64,000 bases of DNA from Hepsetus odoe (Eukaryota > Chordata > Actinopteri > Characiformes > Hepsetidae): positions 21,077,750 through 21,141,749 of the forward strand of contig CM029366.1 of NCBI GenBank assembly GCA_017165825.1, read 5' to 3'. The position numbers were made by a program, and so were the translations under genes. Shown piece after piece: positions 1-13,065 of the stretch (the first letter of the stretch is position 1; each line of letters begins with the position of its first letter). The notes under the pieces were generated by a model. The model was not told where the DNA came from. It saw only the letters and a program-made list of their open reading frames with translations, and searched no databases.

Positions 1-195
1 GTTTTGAAGGAATTACAGAGCAGACTAAACTGAGGCATCTTAATATTTTGACATATATGAACTAGCAATCCTGAGTTGTAAATAGGTGATGAATAAACCG
101 GGTACTATTTGATTTTAGAGTTTTCTTATTAGTAACCACAACGCCAGGGTCACTGTAGGGGTTTCTATAGAGGCATATAATAATTCCTTGCAGAT
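1..195. other. intronic flank, no feature seen
   Basis: This AT-rich sequence lies left of the first LINE. No exon, repeat or RNA gene could be recognised. It is presumably part of the negr1 intron that continues to 19199. Confidence 0.5.
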
Positions 196-248
196 TTTAT
201 CTTTACAAATAGTCTTCTTCCTCTTCTTTTTCTTTTGGCTGCTCCCAT

Positions 249-1857
249 TTAGGGGTCACCACAGCGGATCAGCTGTCTCCATTTCTTCCGGTCCACTGCA
301 TCTTCCTGCTTCAAACCGACCATCTGCATGTCCTCTCTCACCACGTCCATAAATCTCCTCTTTGCTCTTCCTCTTCTCCTCTTTCCTGGCAGCTCCATCT
401 TCAACATCCTCCTTCCAATATAATCCTCATCTCTTCTCTGGACATGTCCAAACCAACGCAACCTTGCTTCTTTAACCTTGTCTCCAAGACATCTTAACCT
501 GAGCTGTCCCTATATATATATACTCAATATACTCATTTCTAATCCTGTCCATCCTCGTCACACCCAACGACAATCTCATCATCTTTAACTCTGACATCTC
601 CAGCTCTGACTCCTGTGTTTTCATCAGTGTCACCGTCTCCAACCCAAACAACATAGCTGGTCTCACTACTGTCCTGTAAACCTTCAATTCAGCTGGTACC
701 CGTCTGTCACAAATCACTCCAGCCACTCTTCTCCACCCATTCCAATCTGCCTGCACTTTCTTCTTCAACTCTCTTCCACACTCGCCATTACACTGAACTG
801 TTGATCCCAAGTATTTAAACCCCTTAAAGGTAACCACCTTTGTTACCTCTACTCCCTGCATCCTAACCACTCCACTTTTCCCCCTTTCATTCACACTCAT
901 GTATTCTGTCTTTGACCTACTCACTTTCTTTCCTCTCCTCTCTAGAGCACATCTCCATCTCTCAAGGTTCTGCTCAAGCTGCTCTACTCTCACTGCAGAT
1001 CACAATATCATCAGCAAACATCATCGTCCACAGAGACTCCTGTCTAACCTCATCCGTCAACCTGTCCATTACTATTGCACACAAGAATGGGCTCAGTGCT
1101 GATCCATGTTGTAATCCAACCTCTACCTTAAATGCATCCCTCACTCCCACTGCAGATCTCACCACTGTTACACTGCCATCATACATATCCTTAACTACTC
1201 TCACATACTTCTCTGTATCACCCGACTTCCTCATTCAAAACCCTGTCATATGCTTTCTCCAAGTCCACAAAGGCACAGTGCAACTCCTTCTGACTTTCTC
1301 TGTACTTCTCCATCAATACCCACAGAGCAAACATTGCATCTGTAGTGCTTTTTTTTGTCATAAAACCATACTGCTGTTCACTAATCCTCACCTCTTTTCT
1401 TAACCTAGCTTCCACGACTCTTTCCCATAACTTCTCATGCTGTGGCTGATCAACTTTATCCCTCTATAGTTACTACAGCTCTGTGCATCACCCTTACTCT
1501 TGAAAATTGGTACCAGAACACTTTGTCTCCAGTCCTCTGGCACTCATCTGGTCCAACAGCCTTTCCATTCTTCATCCTCTTCAACACTGCTCTTACTTTC
1601 ATCGTGTTTATTTGCTTAACTTCCTGGTTCACTCTCCTCACATCATCCAATCTTCTCTCTCTCTCATTTTCTTCATTCATCAGCCCCTCAAAGTACTCCT
1701 TCTGTCTGTTCAACACACTTTGTTCACCTGTGAGTACGTTTCCATTTCTATCTTTAATCTCCCTGACCTGCTGCACATCTTTCCCAGATCTGTCTCTCTG
1801 TCTAGCCAATCGGTAAAGGTCCTTTTCTCCCTCTTTACTGTCCAACTTCTCATACAA
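249..1857 (-). pseudogene. reverse transcriptase and C-terminal domain remnant of LINE copy 1
   Basis: Five overlapping or adjacent frames (1456-1857, 1218-1415, 974-1234, 472-993, 249-461) each hold a consecutive part of a LINE reverse transcriptase. Visible landmarks are RMKNGKAVGPD before the palm, YGFMTKKSTTDAM, the motif A equivalent FVDLEKAYDRV, GLQHGSALSPF, and the catalytic FADD box in MMFADDIVICS. The thumb follows (KYLGSTVQCNGECG), then RWFGHVQRR near the C-terminus. The catalytic aspartates survive, but at least four frame changes separate the pieces. This is a genomic fossil of an autonomous element. Confidence 0.88.
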
Positions 1858-2666
1858 TTCTGCGGTTCATCTCCTTGTACACCTGTCTACTTTCTTCATC
1901 TCTCTGACTGTCCCATGTCTTCTTTGCCTCCCTCTTCTTCTGTATACACTCTTGGACTTCTTGGGTCCACCACCAGGTTTCCTTATCCTCCTTCTTCCTT
2001 CCAGATGTCACACCAAGTACATTTCTTATCACTTCTGCAGTAGTTTCCCAGCAATCCGGCAGCTGTTCATCACCTCCCATTGCCCATGTTAACTCCTGCC
2101 TGAATTCCACCTTGCAGCCCTCCTCCTTCAGCTTCCACCACTTGATCCTCAACTCTGCCCTCACTTTCCTCCTCTTCCTAACCTCCAAGGTCATCCTACA
2201 GACCAACATCCTATGCTGTTTAGCTACATTCTCCCCTTTCACTACTTTGCAGTCTCCAATCTCTTTCAGACTGACCCTCCTGCAAAGAATATAATCTACC
2301 TGTGAGCATCTTCCTTCACTCTTATATGTCACCCTGTGCTCCTCCCTCTTCTTAAAAGAAGTATTTTTCCATCCTTTTCACAAAATCTACAACCATCTGA
2401 CCTTCAGCATTCCTCTCCTTGACACCATGCCTACCCATCACCTCCTCATCACCTCTGTTCCCTTCACCAACATGACCATTAAAATCTACACCAATCACCA
2501 CTCTCTCTCCCCTGGGTACACTCTCTATCACTTCATCTAACTCACTCCAGAATTGTTCTTTCTCTTCCATGTCACAACCAGCTTGTGGAGCATAAGCACT
2601 AACATCCATTATCACACCTTCAACTTTCAGCTTCAAACTCGTCATCCTCCCTGACACCCTCTTCAC
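1850..2666 (-). pseudogene. APE-type endonuclease domain remnant of LINE copy 1
   Basis: Two frames (2352-2666 and 1850-2332) carry endonuclease-like motifs. YAPQAG and GVDFNGHVGEG (the GDFN-type motif) are in the first, and QVDYILCRR plus KQHRMLVCRM (the late D/H region) are in the second. In a working element this domain nicks target DNA to prime reverse transcription. The two pieces are out of frame with each other, and about 20 bp of sequence between them lies in neither. The downstream part (TWWWTQEVQECIQKKR) is the linker towards the reverse transcriptase. Confidence 0.85.
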
Positions 2667-3212
2667 TCCAAAACACTCTCCACATACTCTTCCTTCAGGA
2701 TAACACCTACCCCATTCCTCCTTCTATACACATCATGGTAATACAATTTAAACACTCCTCCAATACACCTGGCCTTACTACCCTTCCATCTAGTCTCTTG
2801 CACACACAAAATGTCAACCTTTCTTCTCCATCCTATCAGCTAATTCTTTACCTTTACCAGTCATGCTGCCAACATTCAAAGTCCCTACCCTCAATTCCAC
2901 TTTCCTCTCCTTCTTTTTTCCTCCTCCCTCTGGACATGCCTTCCTCCTCTTCTTCTTCTCCTTTGGCCAACAGTAGTCCAATTTCCACCAGCACCCTGTA
3001 GGCTAATAGCACTGGTGGCGGTCGTTGTTAACCTGGGCCTCGACCAATCCGGTATGGAAGTTTGTTTCGTTGTCCACATGTTGATTTGGCAGAGTTTTAC
3101 ACTGGATGCCCTTCCTGAAGTAACCCTCCCCAATTATCCGGGCTTGGGACTGGCACAAAGGAATACACTGGCTTGTGCATCCCTAGTGGCCGGGTTTATC
3201 TATACAAATAGT

Positions 3213-4257
3213 ACAGCAGTTTATTTCATGGTGGGAATGACTGCAATGAAAAATTTTAGCAGTTTAAAAATATGTCATCTTGGTATTTACGTATTGTGAA
3301 GTGGTATACATTTTCTAGTGTGCAAGTTTTTACAGTGATTACAGGCAAATGACCATGCAAAGAAATGTTTCTAAAGTTTTAAAATAGCTTTCATTTGTTA
3401 GTTTTATAGTACTAAATTGTTACAATATACTGTTCTAATTGTTTTCTGGACCAATTAGTCCTGTTTATTGTATTATTATTATTTGAGTGTAGTACAGTTA
3501 ATGTTAAGTCTAAATCTATAATGTATAAGGTAGAACTAATAGTTTTCTACATACGGCATTACTAGTACACTTATCAAACCATAGAAAAACTCTGCATATC
3601 ATGTATCATGAAAATGCTGGAAAAAAAACCCCAGATATTGTCCTTTATTGATCATTGCTGATCTGGTAGACACAGCAACCTGTAATTATTCCGGCTCTGG
3701 CAAATGCACTTGTTTAACTTGGACAGCTTAATATTTAAAAACTGTGTAAATGATTTTATGTGTATTGGAGTTGTGTGACCTTCTTGATTTAGTGTTCATT
3801 ATTCAAGTACAGTTGAATAATGAGAACCTCTCATTCTGAAGTAGATGATTGGAAACATGATATGTAATTAAAATGAAGGGCAAACTAAAAACTGATCTTT
3901 ATTTTGAATCTCTCTGTATTTGCTATTACAAGGCACTTCTAGCCTGGGGTGGTTATTCTTTAGATCCTTGAATGTACCATGCAATAGACATAGCCTGTGA
4001 AAGTGCTTAGACAAGATTAAAGGGCTTATTTTTTCTGTGTCTTATTATCCAACAGAATCTCTAGAAGTTTAAGTACAAAACCTAAACACACAAGGCTATT
4101 TGAGTAAAAATGCTGGACAAGCAACTCAAAGCAACTCACATAATTTATTTGACCTATTTACTGGTCACAATATGGCTTCCTTTGGTAGACCACTTGCTGT
4201 TCTATTACCCCTTCTTGTACTGGCAGTACAATACATTTAGTTCTCACTCTACCACAT
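3213..4257. other. intron, no feature seen
   Basis: About 1 kb of AT-rich sequence lies between the LINE and the first SINE. No exon with splice sites, RNA gene or recognisable transposon was found. Confidence 0.5.
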
Positions 4258-4497
4258 TGGGCAGCAGTGGCCTAGTGATTAGGGAGTTGGCCCCAGATTG
4301 GAGGATTGTGGGTTCAAACCCCTTACTGGTGGGTAAGGGCCCTGAGGTACCCTTGAGCAAGGTGCCGTCCCCGTCAGTTCGCTCCTCTCTGCAATAGGTG
4401 GTGTCCCTGTCCTTCGCCCTGTGTGAGCTGGGATGGACTCCAGAACACACCCCCCCCACGCTAATTAGGACAAGCAGCTCTGAAAATGACTGACTGA
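4258..4497 (+). mobile_element. tRNA-derived SINE, family A
   Basis: The head looks like a tRNA gene with RNA polymerase III boxes: an A-box-like TGGCCTAGTGA at 4268-4278 and a B-box-like GGTTCAAACC at 4311-4320. An unrelated body follows (CCTTGAGCAAGGTGCCGTCCCC and a C-run near 4450-4458), then a GACTGACTGACTA tail. Diverged copies of the head occur in reverse at 6865-6986 and 8766-8936. SINEs are transcribed from the internal promoter and mobilised by LINE enzymes. No clear target duplication was found. Confidence 0.75.
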
Positions 4498-4565
4498 CTA
4501 TACAACATATCGACTAAGTAAACATGTTTTTTCCATTTTTTGGAAAACAGTCTTCAAATGTGTCA

Positions 4566-4784
4566 GCAGAAAATGCGTTAGGCTCATATGCCGTTGCCTA
4601 CGGACCTCTGGATCAAAAGGTCCCAGGTTCGAATCTCACCTCTAGCACTACCACCACTGGGTCCCTGAGCAAGACCCTTAACCCTGAGTTGCTCCAGGGG
4701 GACTGTCCCTGTAATTAGGACATGGAAGTTGCTCTGGATAAGAGCGTCTGCTAAATGCTATAAATGTAATGTAAAATGTAATAC
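4566..4784 (+). mobile_element. tRNA-derived SINE with L2-like tail, family B
   Basis: The B-box-like GGTTCGAATC is at 4626-4635. The 3' part (GCTCTGGATAAGAGCGTCTG, then a TAAATGTAATGTAA repeat) is the conserved tail shared by many fish SINEs and L2-type LINEs, whose enzymes recognise it. The middle (CCCTGAGCAAGACCCTTAAC) matches the copy in reverse at 45833-46043. The 5' boundary is approximate. Confidence 0.75.
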
Positions 4785-6250
4785 TGCAAGTTTTTACACC
4801 CTTTCAGGTTTTCTACATTTTATTATGCTTTGGACTCATCTTAAAATCAGTTCAGAAAATTGTTTTCTCATGAATCTACACATAATACTTAAAACTATTA
4901 ATTTATTTACAAAAAAGGCTAAAATATCCCACTTACATAAGTATTCAGAACCTTTGTTAAGATACTTGCTCTGGTGCATTCTGTTTCATTAGTGGTTCTT
5001 AAGAAGCTTCTAAATCTTGATTGGAGTCCACCTGTGACTAACTGATTGAATTGTATATTAATAACAAAAGACACATATATAACGTCTCACAGTTGATGGT
5101 GTTCAGCACTCTGCAAAAGTCCTGAACCACTATTTCTTTATACTTTGCTAGGGAATAATCTTGTTGATGTAAAGGTACTTGTAAACCTGTCAAACTATCT
5201 TATCATTGGTATGAGGATATTGATTAGATCTTAAAAGTGCCTATATCAAGGGGTTCCAACAACTCAGCATTCAACATCACCAGCATAAGTATGACCAGCC
5301 TGATTATTTTTAGACAAATTCACGCTTCTTCACTGCTTCAGGACTTAAGTTAGATGGCTTTGTTTTGCTTGATGATTCATACTAGGTTACTGTGTGGCTT
5401 AACAAATAAAAAACAAACCTGAAAAAATGGTCAGGTGCAGGGACTGAACAGAAAATGAAAACCATAAATTTTGAAAGTCCTTCAGGAAGCCCGGAGAACT
5501 ATTCCTTAAGAATAAATAAAAACACATGAAAGTCTGTCTCTTTGAAAGCATGATAAGAAGCAATGAGAGGTGGGATGACATTTTTGCAAAGTATTGTATG
5601 TCAGACTGGAAACCAAGCCATGAGGTAGAGAAAAATCTCCACAGACCAGTGAGACATGAATGTATCGTGACACAGATTTACAAAAGGATCCAAGACAATT
5701 TCTGCAGCATTGAAAGTGCCCAGGAGCATGGTAGTCTCCATTACTCTGAAATGGAAGGGATTTGAAACAGTCCTCCTAGGCCACCTATATACACTCAGTA
5801 GTCTGGGATGACAGGAACTTGGTCAGAAAGGTAACGGTTGTTATGAATAGGAACTGTATTTGCTTTGTGGAGATGTGAGAACCTTATAGAGGGATATTAT
5901 CAATGCAACACCGCACCAAACAGACTTTTATGAGGGGCCAGATGGAAGCCATTTCTTACTAAATGAAACATGACATCCCTTGAGTTTGCTTAACAAATCT
6001 TAGACCATGATAAGTAAAATCTCTGTTCTTATGAAACCAAGACTGAACTATTTGACCACAATTCCCAGTGGTGTGCATAAAGGAAACCAGACCCTGAGCA
6101 TCATATTCACATTCGAAGACAGTGGTGGCACGTGGTAGGAATATTTTCTGCAGCAGAGACTGCTTTAACCAGATACTAAGTGAAGGTTTTGAATGCTTAT
6201 GTAAAAGCTTTTGTAAAAATTTCAGTTTTTTTTTTTTTTTTTATTAATTT
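4785..6250 (+). mobile_element. decayed Tc1-type DNA transposon (salmonid-like family)
   Basis: The left part contains CTTACATAAGTATTCAGAAC near 4933. The right end contains a matching inverted copy, TTTTGAATGCTTATGTAAA near 6188, followed by TGTAAAAATTTCAG. Between them, 5615-5830 keeps the N-terminal transposase region (AAGCCATGAGGTAGAG and TTTCTGCAGCATTGAAAGTG). A 79-residue frame at 5526-5765 covers part of it, including the piece QDNFCSIESAQEHGSLHYSE. The rest of the transposase is unreadable or lost and no catalytic DDE motif is visible. Family resemblance is from memory of salmonid Tc1 elements. Ends are approximate. Confidence 0.65.
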
Positions 6251-6409
6251 ACAAAAGATTCCAAAAGGATTGACACATATAATGTATTATGCCTATGATC
6301 ATTGCACTTCACTTTTGCCATAGTAAGAGGACCACCAACCACACAACTTGCTATAAAAATACCTTTTATGTTGTTTTCACACAACTGCTCATCCAACATA
6401 ACTTCTTGA

Positions 6410-6790
6410 ATCAATGAAAATCAAGCAGCCCTATCCCTGCTTGCTTCAGTAACACACTCAACTCTTCTGGGAAGGCTTTGGAGTAGATGCTTGAACAACT
6501 GTGGGAATAGCATTCAGAAACAAGAGCATTAGTAAGTTCAAGTACTAATGATGGATGATTACATCTGAATCAAATCACCCCTTCCAACTCTTCCCAAAGG
6601 TAATGGGTTTTCATCACTCCAGAGAGTGCAGTTCTACTGCTCCACAGTTCTAATGCTAGGGGGCTTTATATCACTCTAGCTGGCGCTTAACATTGGACAT
6701 TGTGGCCTTATGAGCTGCTGCTCTAGAGCCTCCCATTCTTTTGGCAATGCTTTTTTAAGGAGCTTATACAAACCTTGTGCTTAGTTTCAA
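6410..6790 (-). mobile_element. decayed, internally deleted Tc1-family transposon
   Basis: In reverse, this stretch resembles a common fish Tc1-type element. GGAAGGCTTTGGAGTAGATGCTTG near 6470-6495 belongs to one part of the element. CATCACTCCAGAGAGTGCAG near 6614 corresponds to the WSDES-type catalytic region read on the opposite strand. The two are much closer than in a full element, which implies an internal deletion. No long frame is left and no inverted repeats were found. Confidence 0.55.
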
Positions 6791-6864
6791 CATAGGACAT
6801 AAAGTACCCGAATGAAAAATACATAGAAGGAGGGCCTGCATATGTTGGTAATGCATGGCTCTAT

Positions 6865-6986
6865 AATAACTTCTAGACTTGCTCAAGGGTAATTCAGGGC
6901 TAACTTCCTGGTCCAGGATTCAAATCCACAACCTTCCGATACTGGGGCCTAATCCCTAACCTCTAGACCACCACTGCCCCACTGCT
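6865..6986 (-). mobile_element. SINE family A fragment, reverse
   Basis: The tRNA-like head is read in reverse. GGATTCAAATCC at 6916-6927 is the inverted B box, and CCCTAACCTCTAGACCACCACTGCCCC marks the inverted 5' end. It resembles the head of the family A SINE at 4258-4497 but lacks most of the body. Confidence 0.6.
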
Positions 6987-8765
6987 GCAATTATTATTAT
7001 TAATGTTGTTGTTGTTTTTACTGTTATTTTTACATTTTTTATTAATATTATTATTACAGTTGATCATTATTATAGGTAATTATTTATGTTTCTTTTGAAA
7101 CTAAGCTAGAATGACTCATTAGTTTAGCATAAAATGGTCAATTTTATTGCCAATATATATTGCCTATTAATTCCATAGAAAATCTATTTCTAACTGTTGG
7201 TCCTAACAGCAAAATCAGTTCATACACAGTTAGATGAACACAGAATTCAGCTTAGCAGCCTTGTTAGTATGATTTCTGATAGCACACTGAAAGAAAATGC
7301 AATCTACTTTTGTCAGGGAAACATGCTAGCTACTGCATTTTGTAAGTGAAAAGCTTGCTAGAAAATCTTAGGTAATGTTAAACATTTAAAAGGTACCCAC
7401 AAGTATTACAATTACTGTTATTACATTCAGCTTGGAATAGTTTTCTGGGCAACTACCTTGCAACACCATCCACCATGTTGCAATTTCCCTTGCTCCCTTT
7501 TGGCTCAGATTCAGTATGACCCAAAGGGCACTTTGCTTGTTTCCATCCTTCACTTGTCTGAAAGTTTTAAACACTCTGACTTTCTGCTGCATATTGGATA
7601 GTCTAGTTATGAATATATTATCAAACAGCTGAATATTCTACCACCCCATTAAGAAGCAAAAGCCAAAGTAATGGATTAATCACAGTGTCTATTTATTTAG
7701 CATGTAAACACAATAAAAGCTAAGTAGATATCAAATTTTTTCCTATGAAAAATAATTTACCTTGGTCTACAAACCCCTTTAATATGTAAGAGGAACTTTG
7801 TCACTTTGATGGTGGCCTCTATTCTTATGCATTTGGTAATAGGGAACAGTACATATGCATCTGTTTTTGATTTTTTCCCCCCTCATTATAAAGGAACTGC
7901 TTCAGGAAATAACCACTATCAGCTCAAGCTAATTAAAGTAAGTGACACCAAAGGTCAGAGTGTTAGTCCTTTTCTGGAGATGAGTTTTAAAGATAAAGTA
8001 TAAGTGGCTAAATGCATTTCTTCTTCACACAGAGGGTGGTTAGAACTCAGGCGATAAGAGATAACATACGCTATAGTGATAACGTTTTTTTAATTAAATA
8101 CCATGGGTCTTCCTGGTGCTGCTGATAATTGAGAATACTTATCAGTACAGGTGGGTGGCATGGCATGGTGCTGTAATAAACAAAAAAGTCAAATCCCAAA
8201 CATGACTAATTATTTGGCATTTTAAATTAAATTTGCAGTTGGTCAGTGTTCTTTAAGTACTTACAACAGAGTACTGTACTAAACTGGGTACTAAAACATT
8301 GTACTAAAATTGGAAACTGAATTTATTAAACAATGTGATTTAAGAGCTTTTTTTTTTCAATACAGCCCCTCTAATTGTAGCACAATCTATATCTGAAGTG
8401 ATAACCATGAAGCTTTTGCACCACAGTAACAGCTAGCAGCAAGCTTCCTGCATCTGGCATTGCACAAACTCAAGACCCTGGTTAACCATAAACAGTGTGT
8501 CAGAAGACATGTTCACAAAATAATCATGGCATTTGTACCTCACACTCCTTGTTTATGTGTCACATGCCTTGTGGTGTCAAGCTCTTGGCTCATTTGTGAT
8601 GTTTATGTTTAATGTTCAGTGATTTGGAGCCTGCAGTTGTACTAAATTTGAACTAAAGCAAAGATATAGACCTATTTTTAATAGCAAAAGTGACTTTTCT
8701 TGTCATTTTGAAACACAGTACAGCACGCAATGAACCACAACAAAATAAGACTTCTGCAATTTACC
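6987..8765. other. intron, no feature seen
   Basis: AT-rich sequence, including a loose ATT-rich stretch near 6990-7080. No exon, RNA gene or clear transposon was recognised. Small open frames such as 7806-8003 show no known domain and no coding signature. Confidence 0.5.
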
Positions 8766-8936
8766 CACACACGTACAGCAGGGGGTAGCTATTGAAAGTG
8801 CCCAGGGTGTAGTGATGGGGACGGTACCTTACTCAAGGGTACCTTAGGGCAACCTACTGGTCTGGGATTCAAACCCACAACCTTCTGACCCTGGGGCCTA
8901 GTCCCTAACCACTAACCACTAGGCCACCACTGCCAT
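8766..8936 (-). mobile_element. SINE family A, reverse
   Basis: The inverted tRNA-like head ends in CCACTAGGCCACCACTGCCA near 8917-8936. The inverted B box GGGATTCAAACCC is at 8864-8876. The body piece GGGGACGGTACCTTACTCAAGG matches the CCTTGAGCAAGGTGCCGTCCCC block of the copy at 4258-4497 when reversed. Confidence 0.7.
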
Positions 8937-11900
8937 GCCAATGAAGTATTAAACAAATATCCAAGGCATATACATTATTTAGGCGCTCTACCATTGAGTA
9001 CAAAAACACATTCCAAATGTAGACCCTGTGCAGCATTTGGTAGACTACAATTTACTTATTTAGTTATGTATTTATTTAATGAGAATTTACTTATTAATCT
9101 GTTTAGCAATCCCTGAGCTGGAGTTATACATGATGAAAGTTTAACAGTATAGGAATTTTATAAATGCACACATTGTAACCATATATTGAATAATCATAAG
9201 TGAGCATCACAGTTCTATGTGATTCCCATTTAATCAAGAATCGTCATGACCTGGACAATATTCATGAGATGCTCAGAAAAGCAACATTTATTACAAAAAC
9301 AATCAATACCATCATAAGCAATTTCCCTTGGGATCAATAAAGTTTTCTGATTCTAATTCATATTGCCTCCTACTTATTGATCCCATGCTAAATTTTTAAC
9401 TGATTCTGTTTAGAGGTTTTTTCTCAGTGGAAGAGTCCATTCGTGAGAATTAGAAGTAGAGTTCCTTTCTACCAGCTAAACCTTATTGTAAAGTTTTTTA
9501 TTATTATTAAATAATTCCATTGCAGGAATTAGTTCATGCAGCAGCTTATCTGCTAATAGTGGGCTTATGTTGTATATTTTGCTGCAGTGCAAACTAAGTT
9601 CATATGGATTGCCCCATGGTGGGAGGTTTTGGCTCTCTGCGGCAGTAAATATGCTAAGATATGAGCTTAATTTGAACAGAGAGCACAAAGCCACTGTCTT
9701 TAATTAGCTAGAGAGATATTACAAAAAGTGCTCTCTGCCCTATGAGGCATATCTGACAGGGGCAAACTGGTATTCGTACATTACAACTTTTCAAAGTGTG
9801 TACTTTTAAAGGAACTAGATCCCATCATTGAGTCATTTTTCGTATATAATTATAATCATCAGAATAAATCTTCCCTCTCTTTTTACACTTTCCTTTAGCT
9901 GAGGGTGTTCTCTTGATCATGATATATCTCTTTTCTTTAATAGAATTCATTATTTATCTCAAAATGAACAGAGTAATTGATAAGCACACTCAGGGAGTAT
10001 GTGCATGGTATCACAACAGGGAAGACAACGAAGGGAGAAAGACAGTGATTGAATAAAGACTTTGTGCTAGGTAATCGTGAGCTGTTTTCTAAGTCTAGAC
10101 TTGCTTTGGTAATAGAAAGCAACTTTGAAAGGCCAGTGAAAAGCCTACATTATTTATTTATTGCTATACATCATTCATATTTTCCTTTATTAATTTGGAA
10201 CATACATTTCTAACGTCCCTGAAACTGCTGAAACCTTTTGTTGGATCACTTCTAACCTACTGGTCAATCTTGGACAACATTAGAGAATGAGTGTGCTTAT
10301 TGCAAAGGGATTGAATAAACCCACACACATTTTTCTGAGAAACATTTGCCATTCCTGCCACCACATAAATCTCAGCTTGGTTTGCCAGACTCTTTGTCAT
10401 AGTGTGTTACCAGTAATGAATGCAGTTTAGTAGTTTGAAGAAGTCACATTTTGCCATGCTGTTGCGAACGGCAAATTTGAGTTTCTAACACCTACCATAT
10501 TATTTTACCAAGATCATTCTAAACATAGATTGTTGACATACATAACGGTATTGCATAAGTGAAGGCCGAAGTGTATTACATACATTCAAATTAATTTCAG
10601 TGTTTAATTTTAATGGCAATACATGAATACATTTGAATATGTTTGCCAATCAATTGCTGCTATGTTATAATATATTTGCAGCATTTTAATGTGATCCTTA
10701 TTGCATAAAACTGGCCTATCATCATTGCTGAGATGTGCTTCTTCTTCTCCTCCTTGCTTTTGTTTACACATATACCTCTAAAGCAGCAAAATCATCTGAT
10801 GGAAAATATTGTACATGCTGAGAATATAATTCTGTCAAACATCTGTGAAAGCTATATTCTGATTCCCTACTTCAGTTTTATAGAAAAAAAAAATAAAATG
10901 GAAAATGGAAAATGGAAGAACTGCACTCAAGGAGATAAATTGTCACATTGCTCCATTCGAAGATGAAATTCCTTTAACTTCATTCTCTTATGTATTTTAT
11001 GGTTTGATGACTTTGTAATGGTCAAATTCCCTGTACAGATGCATAACAATTTGTGACTTTCAACATGTTGCATTGTGTGGCATCCTCTTAAGGTTGTGTG
11101 CTTTACCACGGAGCATGCTGTGGCTTTGCAAACTGTAGAAATCCCTTTGGGTAATGCAGGCTGTCAGTGTTTGTGTTTTCTTCCTGTGTCTGACACCTAA
11201 TTAAGGGATTTAACTTGGTTTGTTTTTACAGCCTGCAGCTTGTATGGGGAATTGGAATCCTGTAAGAATGAGCAGAGAGTCCATCTTAGCATAGAAAGCA
11301 CAATTTGCTAACCACTAGTTTTTATGCTAGAGGTGAATACATTTATTCCAGTGGACTGGCAGCTAAAATTTTAAGCATTTTCTCCAATATGATTGCTAAT
11401 GCTTAAAAATGGTTGTAGTGATTGCCACCCTGGTTAAGCTGGATGTTTGGGATTTTAGTTAGCATTTGGCTTTACTAGACGCAGAAGGGGATGGGAGGGT
11501 GGTCAGATGTTGCAATATTTCACATGTTTTGCTTGCTCTTTTTTTATCTTCACTGACTCAGAAAGGGCATACTAGATAGAGCTCAAATTAGATGACCATG
11601 CAAGTACAATTAAGGAAATACATGTACTTTGTGAGTATGTTTGTTAGGCTTATTCAGGTCAACTTTTGCTCAACAAAGCCCATTAAAAAAAAAAAAAAAA
11701 CTTTTGCTGCCTTTCCTGGCTTCTGTTTCCATGGCCACTGTTCGAAATGGCTCGCCGCTATTACTAGCTTTGCACCCACCTCAGCCTTTTAGCTGCTTAC
11801 AGAACGCAGTTCTCTGACACTCCAAGCAAGCATTTTAGCAAAGTTTGGGAAATTATGAACAGCCAAAATGTTTTTTGGTACTGAGACTGAATTTGCAAAT

Positions 11901-13065
11901 ACAGTCTGAATGTACATACATTTTTGCACTTTAACAGATCTTTATATAAATTCTTCAACTTTTATGGAGAGCTGCTTCTGATTGTAAAATTTTAAATAAA
12001 GGGGTATTGGCCTCTGTCTGTGTTTATCTGTAGGCTATTTAGATTATAATGACTTCCAATGACAATTTATAAATGTCTTTTTCTCATGGTCAGATTTTTT
12101 TTCTCAGCTTGGCAGAATGGAGTGATAGTGATGGGAGTGCACTCATTTAAATGAACAGCTTAAATTACTGCTTCTTTTTCCATTGAGAAAAAAAATTAGG
12201 ATAGTTTCTGTTGACAGAGTGTGTGCCGCTATTAAGGTTAATAGAGGGCAAACTCCTTTGTGATAGGATGCATCTTTTTCATTTTTTTGGCCTATTCTGT
12301 GAGTAATTTTTCAAGAACTATTCTTGATAACACATCTATTTCCGCTGATTTATAGACATGGCAGCTAGATATAGCTGTTGGCTTAATGAATTTATGCTAA
12401 GTTAATCTTATTCTGTTCTGACAGACCTTAAAAGTGTATACAGTGGAAACATACTGCAGGTTAATACATCTGACTCATGGTTCCTTGGCATTAGAAATAC
12501 AGCTTAAAGCATTAGATGCAGTGTTCACTATATTTCAGTTTTGTTCTAGGTCCTTTGGCTCAGACTGTGCCATACATTTCACCTGTAAACAGTGAGCCGA
12601 AATCTGAATTTTTCTTGTCTCCTCTTTAGCCTTTGCACATGCCATTCTACATTATAAAAGGAGCCCACATCTCCCTCGGCTCCATAATTGGAATGTGGGC
12701 TGGCAGTAGGTGTGGAGAAATGGGTCTTGGATTTGGTGGCAGAAGTTAGCTCCTGAAAACCTGTCAGAATGCATAGAAAGGAAAGCCACGCACTCTGCTT
12801 TATGCCGAGGAAACCCTGCATTTTAATAGTGCTGCTGTAAGCGTTTCTGAATTTCAAAGTGGCGTCATTAGAAGCTTATTTATTCACTCTGGAGCTGGTA
12901 AGCAGATAACGCCTTCCCCATCAGCAGTGGCAGCTCTGTCTTAGCACCTCCTGTAAGGCAGCGGGTGGGATGAACATAACAATTGCTCAGTAATTTGAAA
13001 TTGGGGGAGGGGATCATATTGACTTTACTTGTTGTTAAGGCCCATAAAATAATAGTTATACACAG
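8937..13065. other. intron, almost featureless
   Basis: About 4.1 kb without a recognisable exon. One short piece at 9308-9352 (TTTCCCTTGGGATCAATAAAG) resembles the 3' tail of fish LINEs but is too short to classify. A poly-A run sits at 11685-11700. No Ig-domain exon was found here. Confidence 0.5.

Larger units (their letters stand above)
214..3194 (-). mobile_element. RTE-like non-LTR retrotransposon, near full length (copy 1)
   Basis: A LINE of about 2.98 kb lies in reverse orientation. It is bounded by an 18-bp target-site duplication with one mismatch: TTTATCTTTACAAATAGT at 196-213 and TTTATCTATACAAATAGT at 3195-3212. The 5' UTR lies near 3000-3194, followed by an apurinic-endonuclease-like domain, a reverse transcriptase and a C-terminal region, ending in a short 3' tail at 214-290 (CAGCGGATC and GGTCACC signatures on the plus strand). 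Both ends and the duplication are present, so this is a complete insertion rather than a 5'-truncated one. The reading frame is broken into at least seven pieces, so it should be dead. The RTE (Expander-like) clade is inferred from the APE-RT order and the lack of a separate ORF1. The other copies in the window share its terminal sequences. Confidence 0.9.

Noticed and set aside
912..2043. Several plus-strand frames over LINE copy 1
   Set aside because: Antisense shadows of the LINE reverse transcriptase.
4258..4345. A true tRNA gene
   Set aside because: The A and B boxes exist, but the cloverleaf stems do not pair and the repeat body follows, so it is a SINE head.
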